From Sphingomonas sp. dw_22 (GTDB lineage: Bacteria; Pseudomonadota; Alphaproteobacteria; Sphingomonadales; Sphingomonadaceae), in the NCBI RefSeq assembly GCF_018449795.1, contig NZ_JAAVVE010000040.1, positions 1 to 41,575 of the forward strand: DNA of 41,575 bases, written 5' to 3'. How positions within the stretch are numbered: position 1 is the first letter of the stretch; each line of letters opens with the position of its first letter. Positions 33,508-41,575 of the stretch are shown in pieces. The position numbers and the translations under genes were made by a program. Below the pieces are notes generated by a model. That model had not been told where the DNA came from, did not search any database, and saw only the letters and a program-made list of their open reading frames with translations.

Positions 33508-34454
33508 CCGAATCCCGCGAACTCGGCGCCTCCGGCCTCGCCACGCCGCCGCTCGTGCTGGGCGGCAACGTCTTCGGCTGGACAATCGACAAGGGCGAAA
33601 GCTTCCGCATCCTCGATCGCTTCGCCGAGGCCGGCGGCGTGATGATCGACACCGCCGATGCCTATTCGGCCTGGGTTCCGGGCAACAAGGGCGGCGAATC
33701 GGAGACGATCATCGGCGAATGGCTCGAGCAGTCCGGCAAGCGCGACAAGGTGCTGATCGCCACCAAGGTCGGCATGCTCCCCGGCGAGGGCGGCGAGAAG
33801 CTCGCCCCCACCCGCATCGCCGCCGCCGCCGAAGCCTCGCTGGCCCGGCTCGGCGTCGACACGATCGACCTCTATTTCGCGCACCAGGACGACGAGTCGG
33901 TGCCGCAGGAGGAGTATCTCGCGGCCTTCGCCACGCTCATCAAGGCCGGCAAGATCCGCGCGCTGGGCGCCTCGAACTTCCACGCCGCCCGCCTGAAATC
34001 CGCGCTCGACATCGCCGCGGACACCGGCCTGCCGCATATCCGCGTGCTCCAGCCCGAATATAATCTGGTGAGCCGCCACAAGTTCGAGGGCGAGCTGCAG
34101 GATCTCTGCATCACCCACAATGTCGGCGTGATCCCCTATTACGGCCTCGCCTCGGGCTTCCTCACCGGCAAGTATCGAACCGAGGCAGATTACGGAAAGA
34201 GCGTCCGCGGCGGCCGCATGGCGGCGTTCCTCGAAGGCAAGGGCAAGGCCGTGCTGGCGGCGATGGACCAGGTCGCGGCGGAGACCGGCGCCACCCTCGC
34301 GCAGATCGCGCTGGCCTGGCTCGCCGCCCAGCCCGGCGTCACCGCCCCCATCGCCAGCGCGACCAGCGTCGAGCAGCTCGACGAACTGGTGGGCGCATGG
34401 GACGTGAAACTGAGCCCCGAACAGCTCGCATTGCTGACCGACGCGGGCGCCTGA
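33504..34454 (+). CDS. Aldo/keto reductase
   Basis: This 316-residue NADPH-dependent oxidoreductase is a TIM barrel. The catalytic tetrad is visible: Asp49 and Tyr54 (IDTADAYS), Lys88 (IATKV) and His127 (LYFAHQDD). The C-terminal cofactor-binding segment is PIASATSVEQLDELV. The sequence resembles the YajO/Tas-like or general-stress-type AKR group. Substrate unknown. It is co-transcribed with two small lipoproteins, with no obvious functional link. Confidence 0.88.
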   Translation: MTESRELGASGLATPPLVLGGNVFGWTIDKGESFRILDRFAEAGGVMIDTADAYSAWVPGNKGGESETIIGEWLEQSGKRDKVLIATKVGMLPGEGGEKLAPTRIAAAAEASLARLGVDTIDLYFAHQDDESVPQEEYLAAFATLIKAGKIRALGASNFHAARLKSALDIAADTGLPHIRVLQPEYNLVSRHKFEGELQDLCITHNVGVIPYYGLASGFLTGKYRTEADYGKSVRGGRMAAFLEGKGKAVLAAMDQVAAETGATLAQIALAWLAAQPGVTAPIASATSVEQLDELVGAWDVKLSPEQLALLTDAGA

Positions 34455-34476
34455 CCAGAGGCGCCCACCCCTTTAT

Positions 34477-34500
34477 CTTCCCCGGCCTTCGCCGGGGAAG
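34477..34500. terminator. Bidirectional hairpin between convergent genes
   Basis: Ten-base stem CTTCCCCGGC (34477-34486) / GCCGGGGAAG (34491-34500) with a four-base loop. It lies between the aldo/keto reductase gene and adhP. Confidence 0.7.
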
Positions 34501-34527
34501 GGATTTAACAAACTGAGAGTCGTCCGT

Positions 34528-35559
34528 TCAGGCGTTCTCGAAATCGAGCACGATCCGCCCTTCGATCTCGCCCTTGTGCATCTTGGCGAACACCGCGTTG
34601 ATATTGTCGAGGCTGTCGGTCGCCACCGTCGCATGGACCTGCCCATGCGCGGCGAAGTCCAGCGCTTCCTGAAGATCGAGCCGCGTCCCCACGATCGACC
34701 CGCGCACCGTCACGCCGTTCAGCACCGTATCGAAGATCGACAGCGGGAAATCCCCCGGCGGCAGCCCGTTCAGCGACACGGTGCCGCCGCGCCGAACCAT
34801 GCCCATCGCCTGCTGGAACGCCTTGGGCGAGACGGCAGTGACCAGCACGCCCTGCGCCCCGCCGATCTCCTTCTTGATGAAGGCGGCGGGATCGGCGTTC
34901 AGCGCATTGACGGTGAGCGATGCACCCAACTTCCGGGCCAGCTCCAGCTTGGCATCGTCGATATCGACCGCGACCACGTTCAGCCCCATCGCCTTGGCAT
35001 ATTGCACGGCCATGTGCCCCAGCCCGCCGATGCCCGAGATCGCCACCCAGTCGCCCGGCTTGGTGTCGGTGACCTTCAGCCCCTTATAGACCGTCACCCC
35101 CGCGCACAGCACCGGCGCCACCTCGACGAAGCCGAGATTGTCCGGCAGGTGCCCGACATAATTGGGATCGGCGAGCACATATTCGGCGAAGCTGCCGTTC
35201 ACCGAATAGCCGGTGTTCTGCTGGAGCTCGCACAGCGTCTCCCACCCGCCCAGGCAATGCACGCAATGCCCGCACGCGGTGTAGAGCCACGGCACGCCGA
35301 CGCGGTCGCCCTCCTTCACATGGGTCACCCCCTGGCCCACCGCGACGACATGGCCGACGCCCTCATGCCCCGGGATGAAGGGCGGCTTGGGCTTGACCGG
35401 CCAGTCGCCCTCGGCGGCGTGGAGATCGGTGTGGCACACGCCGGTCGCGGCGATCTTCACCAGGATCGTGCCGGGGCCGACTTCGGGCACCTGCACTTCC
35501 TCGATGACGAGCGGCTTGCCGAATTCGCGGACGACGGCGGCCTTCATGGTCTTCTGCAT
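34528..35559 (-). CDS. adhP: Zinc-dependent alcohol dehydrogenase AdhP type
   Basis: This 343-residue medium-chain dehydrogenase has catalytic zinc ligands Cys42, His65 (with Glu66) and Cys152. The structural zinc loop uses Cys96, Cys99, Cys102 and Cys110 (CGHCVHCLGGWETLC). The NAD-binding motif is SGIGGLG near 175-181. It matches AdhP ethanol/primary alcohol dehydrogenases. ATG 35559 is supported by GAGGAGGAAG. It is 12 bases downstream of the aldehyde dehydrogenase gene, so the pair could oxidise an alcohol via its aldehyde to the acid. Confidence 0.93.
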   Translation of the reverse strand: MQKTMKAAVVREFGKPLVIEEVQVPEVGPGTILVKIAATGVCHTDLHAAEGDWPVKPKPPFIPGHEGVGHVVAVGQGVTHVKEGDRVGVPWLYTACGHCVHCLGGWETLCELQQNTGYSVNGSFAEYVLADPNYVGHLPDNLGFVEVAPVLCAGVTVYKGLKVTDTKPGDWVAISGIGGLGHMAVQYAKAMGLNVVAVDIDDAKLELARKLGASLTVNALNADPAAFIKKEIGGAQGVLVTAVSPKAFQQAMGMVRRGGTVSLNGLPPGDFPLSIFDTVLNGVTVRGSIVGTRLDLQEALDFAAHGQVHATVATDSLDNINAVFAKMHKGEIEGRIVLDFENA

Positions 35560-35571
35560 GATGCTTCCTCC

Positions 35572-36963
35572 TCAGAACGCCGCGTCGATATCGACCACGT
35601 CGATCAACTTGTGGTTGACGAATTCCTTGATCCCAAGATCGAGCAGCTCGCGCCCATAGCCGGATCGCCGCACCCCGCCGAAGGGCAGGTCCGCCTTCAC
35701 CATCGTCGGGTGATTGACGAACACCATGCCGGTGGAGATGTTCCGCGCCACTTCCGCGCCATGCTTCGGATCGGAAGTGAACACCGATCCGCCCAGCCCG
35801 AACGGCGAATCATTGGCGATGCGGATCGCATCGGCCTCGTCCTTCGCGCGGAACAGCATCGATACCGGCCCGAAGAACTCCCAGTAGCGCGCCGGATTGT
35901 CCTCGCCGACATCGGTCAGGATCACCGGCTGGACGAACGCGCCCTGGTTGGGCGCATCCGGTCCCACCGGCGTCGCGGTCGCGCCATGCTCGACGGCCTT
36001 CTGGATCATCACCTTCAGGTCGTCGGCCGCCTTTTGCGAGGAAAGCGGCGCCAGCGTCGTCTCGGGATCGAAGGGATCGCCCATGCGCAGCTCGGCCACG
36101 CCCCTGGCATAGCTTTCGAGGAACGAGTCATAGATCTCGCCCGCCACGATCATCCGCTTGGAGGAGACGCAGACCTGCCCGCCGTTCCAGTGCCGGCCGA
36201 ACACCGCCCATTTGACCGTCTTCTCCAGATCGGCATCGGCGAGCACGACGAACGCATCCGCGCCGCCCAACTCCATCGTCGATTTCTTGAGCGCCTTGCC
36301 CGCGATCGCCGCCACTTCGGCGCCCGCCGCCTCCGATCCGGTCAGCGCCACACCATGGACGCGCGGATCGTTCAGGATCAGCGGGATCTGGTCATGGCTG
36401 GCATAGAGGTTGATGAACGCGCCCTCGGGCAGCCCCGCCTCCAGCATCAGCGCTTCGAAGCGCGCCGCGCTCTGCGGCACGTTGGAGGCGTGCTTGAGCA
36501 GCATCGTGTTGCCGGCCGAAAGCTGCGGCGCGATGATCCGGGCGATCTGGTAATAGGGGAAGTTCCACGGCTCGATCGCGAGCAGCACGCCCAGCGGATC
36601 GCAGACCAGCACCGCGTCGCCCTCGGCGGGATCGGCGACGGGCAGCTTTTCGGGCATCAGCAGCCGCTCGGCATTGGCCGCATAATATTCGAAGATCGCG
36701 GCGGAGAGCTCCACTTCGGCCTTCGCCTCGCCGATCAGCTTGCCCATCTCCAGCGTCAGCACCTCGGCATAGGAATCCGAGTCGCGGCGCAGGATATCGG
36801 CCGCCGCCTGCATCACCGCGGCGCGGGTCGCGAACTCGGTCTTCCGCCAGCCCTGGAACGCCGCATCGGCGCGGCCGATCGCGGCCAGCACCGCGTCGTC
36901 GGTCGCGGTGGGAAAGGTCTTCAGCACTTCGCCGGTATAGGGATTGGTGGTCGCGAAACTCAT
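35572..36963 (-). CDS. NAD(P)-dependent succinate-semialdehyde/aldehyde dehydrogenase
   Basis: This 463-residue ALDH-superfamily enzyme has catalytic Cys265 (GGQVCVSSKR), general base Glu231 (MELGGADAFV), Asn134 (EPWNFPYYQ) and Lys157 in the cofactor site. Overall it is closest in look to the YneI/Sad or GabD-like succinate-semialdehyde group. The substrate is not certain and could be a simple aldehyde given its partner adhP. First gene of the minus-strand pair. Confidence 0.88.
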   Translation of the reverse strand: MSFATTNPYTGEVLKTFPTATDDAVLAAIGRADAAFQGWRKTEFATRAAVMQAAADILRRDSDSYAEVLTLEMGKLIGEAKAEVELSAAIFEYYAANAERLLMPEKLPVADPAEGDAVLVCDPLGVLLAIEPWNFPYYQIARIIAPQLSAGNTMLLKHASNVPQSAARFEALMLEAGLPEGAFINLYASHDQIPLILNDPRVHGVALTGSEAAGAEVAAIAGKALKKSTMELGGADAFVVLADADLEKTVKWAVFGRHWNGGQVCVSSKRMIVAGEIYDSFLESYARGVAELRMGDPFDPETTLAPLSSQKAADDLKVMIQKAVEHGATATPVGPDAPNQGAFVQPVILTDVGEDNPARYWEFFGPVSMLFRAKDEADAIRIANDSPFGLGGSVFTSDPKHGAEVARNISTGMVFVNHPTMVKADLPFGGVRRSGYGRELLDLGIKEFVNHKLIDVVDIDAAF

Positions 36964-37226
36964 CTCGTCGTCCTCCTGAAAAGGGGCGAGCCGGCTTGGG
37001 GAAGGTGCGCGGCTCTGGCGCCGCTCGAATGCGCTCCGGACGCGGATCGGCGATATTGTGGTTGCTACGTAGAGCGCCGGAAACAGCGGATTTTTACGCC
37101 GCGCTTACGCCCCGGCCCGACCTTCCCGTGGAAGCTTTATGCGCCACGCGCCCATATCCGGGGGCGGCGGCGCGCTCGCGCCGCTTCCCGCGCCGGGGGA
37201 CATCATGCCGGCAATGGAGCAGCACG
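36964..37226. other. Intergenic region, divergent promoters expected
   Basis: It separates the minus-strand dehydrogenase operon from small plus-strand genes. No convincing gene, repeat or promoter boxes seen. Confidence 0.35.
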
Positions 37227-37448
37227 ATGCAACCCTGTCCGGCAGGTGCCGACAGTATCGATCACGTCCTCCTGGTCGGTCGCGATCGCGACGGCCGCTG
37301 GGTCGTCCAGGAGAATCACGGCCTGATCGAGGGCCTGTTCGTCAATCGCCAGGCCGCGCTGCACTTCGCGCATTGCGAGCGCCACGCCTTCCCCGCCGCC
37401 CGCATCGAGCTCGCCACCGCGCCGCTCCACTCGATCCTGTCGCGCTGA
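37227..37448 (+). CDS. Small hypothetical protein
   Basis: A 73-residue protein starting MQPCPAGADSIDHVLLVGRD. GGAG lies seven bases upstream of the ATG. The core VLLVGRDRDGRWVVQENHGL suggests a small beta-beta-beta-alpha fold like DUF2188-type proteins, where a strand pair is followed by a helix (NRQAALHFAHCERHAF). Function unknown. Longer upstream starts exist but lack coding character. Confidence 0.5.
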   Translation: MQPCPAGADSIDHVLLVGRDRDGRWVVQENHGLIEGLFVNRQAALHFAHCERHAFPAARIELATAPLHSILSR

Positions 37449-37465
37449 TCCGATGGACCCCGACG

Positions 37466-37612
37466 ATGCAGACCTTCCTCAACGCCGCCCAGATGCTGCT
37501 CGGCCTGGCCGTGCTGGCGCTGATCTTCCTGCTGGCCCGCCGCCTGCGCCGGCTGCGGGCAACGGCGCCGGAGCGCGACCCCACCAGCGGATTCAGGGAT
37601 CCCTGTCGCTGA
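37466..37612 (+). CDS. Possible single-pass small membrane protein
   Basis: A 48-residue ORF with one hydrophobic helix (LLGLAVLALIFLLA, about 11-24) and a basic tail (RRLRRLRATAPERD). It begins 17 bases after the previous stop and lacks a strong ribosome-binding site. Kept as tentative. Confidence 0.35.
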   Translation: MQTFLNAAQMLLGLAVLALIFLLARRLRRLRATAPERDPTSGFRDPCR

Positions 37613-37726
37613 AGCGCTTCTGGGAGGCAGTGACGGCAAGCCCTCCTGACCAGGCGCATTGCCGCTCGCAAGCCGGCCCGTTCCTGCTTATTGTCCTGCC
37701 GAATCGACCGGCTTCGGGGGGAGCAT

Positions 37727-38530
37727 ATGCAATCGATCGTCAAGACGGCGGCCTGGGCGTTCTTTGCTCTACTGGCCTATTTCCTCTTCGCCGGCATCGT
37801 CAGCCCCTGGCTCGACCTGCCTTCGCCGGGCAATTCCGGCTTCGTACCCGTGTTCACGCTGTTCTCGCTGCTCCATGGCTGCGTGGCGCTGGGCGGCCGG
37901 CGCGTGGCGCTGTTCTTCGGGCTGACGGTCGTCATCTCCTATCTCGTCGAGGAGGCCGGCGTGCGGACCGGCCTGCTGTTCGGCCGCTACCATTATAGCG
38001 ACGATCTGGGCATCAAGCTGGGCAACGTCCCGATCCTGATCCCGCTCGGCTGGTTCATGATGATCTATCCGTCCTGGGTCGTGGCGCAGGCGGTGCTGCG
38101 CGGCCGCAACCTGCGCGGGCCCGCCGGCATGGTGGCGCTGGCGCTGCTCTCGGCGCTCACGATGACGGGCTGGGACATGGTGATGGACCCCCCGATGATC
38201 CGGGGCGGCGCCTGGGTATGGCACGATGGCGGCCCTTATTTCGGCGTGCCGCTGCAGAATTATGTCGGCTGGGTGCTCAACACCTTCGTCATCTATCTCG
38301 TCTTCGACATCGCTGATCGCGCCCTGAGCAGGCGGGAGAGCGCGCCCTATCGCTTCGGCAGCCTGTTCGCCGCCCTGCCCGTGGTGATCTACACGCTCTT
38401 CGCGCTGGACTATGTCTCGCCGCACCGGGCGGTGCCGCTCACCCTCATCGCCGTCTTCACGATGCTGGTGCCCGCGCTGTTCGCCCTGGCGCAGCTCGCC
38501 TTGCCGCCCGCGGCCAAGGCGCAGCAATGA
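37727..38530 (+). CDS. CruF-type carotenoid biosynthesis membrane protein (DUF422)
   Basis: This 267-residue integral membrane protein has about seven helices. Its conserved pattern matches the Caroten_synth/CruF family: VVISYLVEEAGVRTGLLFGR with YHYSDDLG, NVPILIPLGWFMMIYPSW, and MTGWDMVMDPPM. CruF proteins hydrate the psi end of carotenoids (1',2'-hydratase) in myxol- and bacterioruberin-type pathways. In sphingomonads this may concern hydroxylated yellow carotenoids, but no other crt genes are nearby. ATG 37727 follows GGGGGGAG. Convergent with the DUF418 gene. Confidence 0.8.
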   Translation: MQSIVKTAAWAFFALLAYFLFAGIVSPWLDLPSPGNSGFVPVFTLFSLLHGCVALGGRRVALFFGLTVVISYLVEEAGVRTGLLFGRYHYSDDLGIKLGNVPILIPLGWFMMIYPSWVVAQAVLRGRNLRGPAGMVALALLSALTMTGWDMVMDPPMIRGGAWVWHDGGPYFGVPLQNYVGWVLNTFVIYLVFDIADRALSRRESAPYRFGSLFAALPVVIYTLFALDYVSPHRAVPLTLIAVFTMLVPALFALAQLALPPAAKAQQ

Positions 38531-38536
38531 AGGCGC

Positions 38537-38561
38537 GGCGGCGGCCCCTCAGGCCGCCGCC
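38537..38561. terminator. Hairpin overlapping the DUF418 stop codon
   Basis: GGCGGCGGCC (38537-38546) pairs with GGCCGCCGCC (38552-38561). The loop contains the stop codon of the minus-strand gene. Likely shared terminator of two convergent genes. Confidence 0.55.
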
Positions 38562-39784
38562 GGCACCTTCCGGAGCGGTTGCAGCCGCCCATAAGTGAGC
38601 GACCGCCACACCCACTCGGCCGGCCCGAAGCGGAAGAACCGCAGCCACACCGCGCTGAACGCGCAGAGCCCGGCGAAGATCGCGAGCCCGAACAGGCAGA
38701 TGCCGGTGACGCTCCAGCCGGACATCCGCCCCAGGCCCCAGCCGTAGAAGACGAACGAGCCGATCGCGTTCGAGGTCAGGTAGCCCGTCAGCGCCATCCG
38801 CCCCATCGGCGCCAGCGCTTTCTGCAAAGGGCGGCCGCCGCGGGTCAGGAACAGGCAGAGCAGCGCGATATAGCCGAACGCGGCGAACGCCAGCGCGGCA
38901 TAGGAGGCGGTGACGACGCCGTGCATCACGCCGTGCGCGGGAATGCCCAGGTGCCGGCTGCCCTGCACGACGCTCAGCAGCAAGCCGATCGGAAGGCACC
39001 ACCATGCGACCTTGCGAAGGAAGGGCCGCCAGCGCTCGACATCCGCCAGCACGCCATTGCGCGCGGTCCACAGCCCGAGCAGGAACAGCCCCAGCACGCT
39101 GGCATTATAGACGAGCGCGTCGGCCGTATGGGCCCAATACATGTCGAGATAATAGCGCCAGTTCGCCGCGACATAGGCGGCATAGTCGCTCCCCTGATAG
39201 GCGTGGATGCTGGCCGGCATCAGCGCATTGGCCTGCGCCGGGCTGAGCCCGGCGAGGTTCGGCAAGGGGCCGCCGGCAATCGCCTCCAGGATTCCCTGCA
39301 GCACCGGCGGCGCGACGATAAGCGCCAGCCCGCCGATCAGCAGCGCCCGGCTGCTCCAGCCGCGGAACAGCAGCATCACCATGCCCATGATCGCATAGAG
39401 GATCAGGATGTCGCCGAAGAACAGGAAGCTGAGGTTGCACAGGCCGATCGCCAGCAGCACGGCCATCCGCCGGAGGTAGAAGGCCGTGAAATCCTGCCCC
39501 CGCGATGCGGCGCGCTCCATCAGGATGCCGAAGCCGACGCCGAACAGCAGCGCGAAGCACGACCGCGCCTTGCCCTGGATCAGCAGGACGTCGACGGCCG
39601 CGAAGCCGAGATCGACAGGGCTCGCCTTGGCCAGCAGCTCCTGGCTGAGAAAGCCCGCGACCATCGCCACGATGTTGAACAGGATCACGCCGCACAGCGC
39701 CGCCGCGCGCAGGCTGTCGATGACGTGAATGCGATCGGCGACCGGCGCCATGCCCGGCGCTTTGCTCTCGACACTATCCGACAT
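38549..39784 (-). CDS. DUF418 family membrane protein
   Basis: This 411-residue protein has about ten transmembrane helices. It begins with the characteristic cytoplasmic RIHVIDSLRAAALCGVILFNI segment and ends in the DUF418 domain (MGRMALTGYLTSNAIGSFVF, FGPAEWVWRSLTYGRLQPL). Relatives such as YeiB have no firm biochemical role. The start ATG 39784 has AAGGGGGAAGA upstream, and the frame further upstream is noncoding. It stands alone on the minus strand. Confidence 0.88.
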   Translation of the reverse strand: MSDSVESKAPGMAPVADRIHVIDSLRAAALCGVILFNIVAMVAGFLSQELLAKASPVDLGFAAVDVLLIQGKARSCFALLFGVGFGILMERAASRGQDFTAFYLRRMAVLLAIGLCNLSFLFFGDILILYAIMGMVMLLFRGWSSRALLIGGLALIVAPPVLQGILEAIAGGPLPNLAGLSPAQANALMPASIHAYQGSDYAAYVAANWRYYLDMYWAHTADALVYNASVLGLFLLGLWTARNGVLADVERWRPFLRKVAWWCLPIGLLLSVVQGSRHLGIPAHGVMHGVVTASYAALAFAAFGYIALLCLFLTRGGRPLQKALAPMGRMALTGYLTSNAIGSFVFYGWGLGRMSGWSVTGICLFGLAIFAGLCAFSAVWLRFFRFGPAEWVWRSLTYGRLQPLRKVPAAA

Positions 39785-39876
39785 GATTCTTCCCCCTTGC
39801 CGGATCGCTATGCCGAATCGGTTTCCGGCAAAAGTCCTTTGGAGAGGGAAGCCGCCGCCGCATGCTGAAGCCCCCT

Positions 39877-39942
39877 CCCCGGCAAAGGCCGGGGCCCAGT
39901 CGCGAGCCGGAGCGCAGCTCCGCGCGGCTGCTGCGCAGCCGC
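39877..39942. repeat. Series of GC-rich hairpins
   Basis: CCCCGGC/GCCGGGG (39877-39883 / 39888-39894), a central GGAGCG-type hairpin and GCGGCT/AGCCGC (39924-39929 / 39937-39942) occur in tandem. The last has the same stem as the inner hairpin of family A. It lies in the 39785-39988 gap, which has no gene. Confidence 0.55.
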
Positions 39943-39988
39943 TCACCCCCCAGGGCGGAGAGAAGAAGCAACAGAATACCGATACGAC

Positions 39989-41365
39989 CTAATCCCCCGC
40001 AAACCCGAACGCCGTAACCCCGCGCTCGCGCTCCCCGATCACCAGCCCGCGCCCCGCCGGCGCCGCCGATCGCTGCGGGCAGTCCATCCGCGTGCATGCC
40101 CGGCACCCCAGCCCGACCGGCACGGCACTCCCGCCAAGGTCCACGCCGCGCGCCGCCGCCAGCGCCGCCGCATCCTGCGCAGGCAGGCCCAGCGCCATCG
40201 CAAACCGAGGTCGCACCCCGCCCACCGCCCCGGCATGCGGATGCGTGCAGCGCGCCAGCGTGAACCAGCGCGATCCATCCTCCAGCTCGATCAGCTGCGT
40301 CACCGTCTCGTCGGCCCGCGCAAAGGCGTCGAACATGTTCCACAACGGACACAGCGAGGCGCTCTCCGCCAGCGGCGATCCGCTCGCCCCGGCATAGCGG
40401 ATCGAGACCTGCCCCGCCCGGTCCGCCCGCACCAGGAAGAAGGGCAGCCCCCGCGCGCCGACCCGCTGCAAGGTCGTCAGCCGGTGCGCCACCTGCGCGA
40501 AGCTCGCCCCGAAGCGCCGCTGGAGCAGCTCGACATCATAGCCGCTCGCCTCGCACGCGCGCAGGAAGCGGGCATAGGGCATCGTCACCGCCGCCGCGAA
40601 ATAACCCACCAGATGCCGCCGGAAGAGCCGTTCCCCCGTCCGGTCGAGCCCGCTCCCGCGCACCAGTCCGTCGATCTCGCCCCGCGCCTCCCAGGCCAGT
40701 TGCCCGGCCAGCGCGAAGCTGCGCGCCGATGCCGGCAGCATCTCCGAAAGCTGCAATTGCCGCGCGTGCAGGTCGAGCCGCTGCACGCGATCGGGCATCA
40801 CCTCGGCGGGCAGGATGCGCACCGACAGCTGGTGCTTCACCCGCAGCCGCTCGGCCATCGCGCCATAGGGGTCGCCCGCCATGCGCAGCTCGTCGGCCAG
40901 CGCCTCGGCCGCCGCGTCGAGATCGGCGAAATGGTTGCGCCAGCGCTCGATCTCGCGGCGCACCCGGCTGCCCGGATCGGGTGCCCCGTCCTCGCCGCCC
41001 GCCCCCGCACCCAGCCGGTCATAGGCGCGCGCGAACGCCTCCGCCCCGCCCGGCGCGCCCGCCAGCCATTCTTCCATCTGGTGCCGGTCGATCTCCAGAT
41101 CGGCGAAGAGCGGATCGGCCAGCCGCCGCCTGATGGCCTCCGCCCCGCCGCCCGGCTCGCTCGCCGCCAGCGTGCGCGGATCGAAGTCATAGGTCTCGGC
41201 CAGCCGCAGCATCAGCGAGGCCGAGAGCGGCCGCTGGTTGCGCTCGACCAGGTTGAGATAGCTTGGGCTAACCCCCAGCGCCTCGGCCATCGCCGCCTGG
41301 GTCAAGCCCATCTGCCGCCGCAACCGGCGCACGGCATGCCCCGCGAAGAGTTTCCGGTCGGCCAT
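39989..41365 (-). CDS. Short-chain fatty acyl-CoA-type transcriptional regulator (ScfR/PrpR/RamB family)
   Basis: This 458-residue regulator has an XRE-type helix-turn-helix (about 8-62: LRRQMGLTQAAMAEALGVSP). An IrrE/M78-like middle domain has lost the HExxH zinc motif (FALAGQLAWEARGEIDG). A C-terminal ScfR domain carries cysteines at 339, 373, 421, 424 and 429 (CPLWNMF, GCRACTRMDCPQR). In mycobacterial PrpR this region binds a 4Fe-4S cluster, and the family controls propionate and glyoxylate/acetate genes. No target operon is seen; it may lie beyond the window. Confidence 0.85.
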   Translation of the reverse strand: MADRKLFAGHAVRRLRRQMGLTQAAMAEALGVSPSYLNLVERNQRPLSASLMLRLAETYDFDPRTLAASEPGGGAEAIRRRLADPLFADLEIDRHQMEEWLAGAPGGAEAFARAYDRLGAGAGGEDGAPDPGSRVRREIERWRNHFADLDAAAEALADELRMAGDPYGAMAERLRVKHQLSVRILPAEVMPDRVQRLDLHARQLQLSEMLPASARSFALAGQLAWEARGEIDGLVRGSGLDRTGERLFRRHLVGYFAAAVTMPYARFLRACEASGYDVELLQRRFGASFAQVAHRLTTLQRVGARGLPFFLVRADRAGQVSIRYAGASGSPLAESASLCPLWNMFDAFARADETVTQLIELEDGSRWFTLARCTHPHAGAVGGVRPRFAMALGLPAQDAAALAAARGVDLGGSAVPVGLGCRACTRMDCPQRSAAPAGRGLVIGERERGVTAFGFAGD

Positions 41366-41374
41366 CCCTTAAGT

Positions 41375-41418
41375 CCTCCCCGAGCTTGTCTCGGGGAGGG
41401 GGACCAGCCGCAGGCTGG
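41375..41418. repeat. Hairpins upstream of the ScfR-type gene
   Basis: CCTCCCCGAG (41375-41384) / CTCGGGGAGG (41390-41399) and CCAGCC / GGCTGG (41404-41409 / 41413-41418). Beyond about 41480 the sequence is C- and G-runs and may be unreliable, so no gene is called to the end. Confidence 0.6.
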
Positions 41419-41575
41419 TGGAGGGGCGGCGGACGGAGAGGGCGGTGGTCCGCGGCCACCCCACCCCGGTCGCCCTCTGAGGGGTGGCCCCCCCCCCGGC
41501 TGAACTGCGGGGGGGACCAAAGGTCGCGGGCGATGGGGGTGGGGCTATAATAGTGTTGCACGGGGGACGCGTACC

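Noticed and set aside
34576..37326. 916-codon plus-strand frame opposite adhP and the aldehyde dehydrogenase
   Set aside because: It spans two well-defined enzyme genes on the other strand and shows no domain; an artefact of GC bias.

Overview
The window is chromosomal DNA from an alphaproteobacterium of the Sphingomonadaceae, most likely Sphingomonas. The reasons are very high GC, an F1 operon in the order atpH-A-G-D-C without the F0 genes, two exported proteins ending in the PEP-CTERM sorting signal with PEPxxW spacing followed by RRRR, a dmeRF metal-efflux pair, a methionine synthase split into two genes, and several families of GC-rich intergenic palindromes. This assignment is inference from gene content; no rRNA or tRNA gene was seen.

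Layout. 1-147 is an implausible C-rich run that looks like poor sequence, followed by the last codons of an unknown gene. 516-1238 encodes a PEP-CTERM protein with a thioester-like Cys/Gln motif pair. 1453-7068 is the F1-ATPase operon, with an unexpected lipoprotein gene between atpG and atpD. 7091-8458 is a less GC-rich O-antigen-ligase-like gene facing it, then a lone cpaF ATPase gene (8624-10177). 10185-16293 is a mixed stretch: an Fe(II) oxygenase-like protein, a retropepsin/PDZ protein, a short RNase II-family enzyme, a small membrane protein, an exported methyltransferase-like protein, and a soluble protein with a chemoreceptor tip followed by a Cache-like sensor. 16467-19316 is a polyhydroxyalkanoate group (phaR, a PhaC-like hydrolase, a thiolase). 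19430-20672 is dmeRF (Co/Ni efflux). 20838-23463 is a transporter-alr operon on the minus strand. 23720-25902 holds a second PEP-CTERM protein, a small helix-turn-helix-like protein and an HI0933-type flavoprotein.

25903-27172 is a small, visibly lower-GC accessory segment with two overlapping genes: a T5orf172/GIY-YIG-like protein and a two-helix membrane protein with a coiled coil. It is the best candidate for an uncharacterised module. 27173-32915 is a minus-strand methionine operon: an ArsR-methyltransferase fusion regulator, metF, and the two halves of MetH. A perfect 22-bp palindrome sits inside the promoter spacer. 33092-34454 has two tandem small lipoproteins and an aldo/keto reductase. 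34528-36963 is an aldehyde/alcohol dehydrogenase pair. 37227-39784 has two small ORFs, a CruF-type carotenoid protein and a DUF418 membrane protein. 39989-41365 is a ScfR/PrpR-type acyl-CoA regulator.

The genes are mostly central metabolism (ATP synthesis, methyl cycle, PHA and alcohol/aldehyde oxidation) interleaved with cell-envelope functions. Intergenic palindromes are frequent, and one family lies inside operons.
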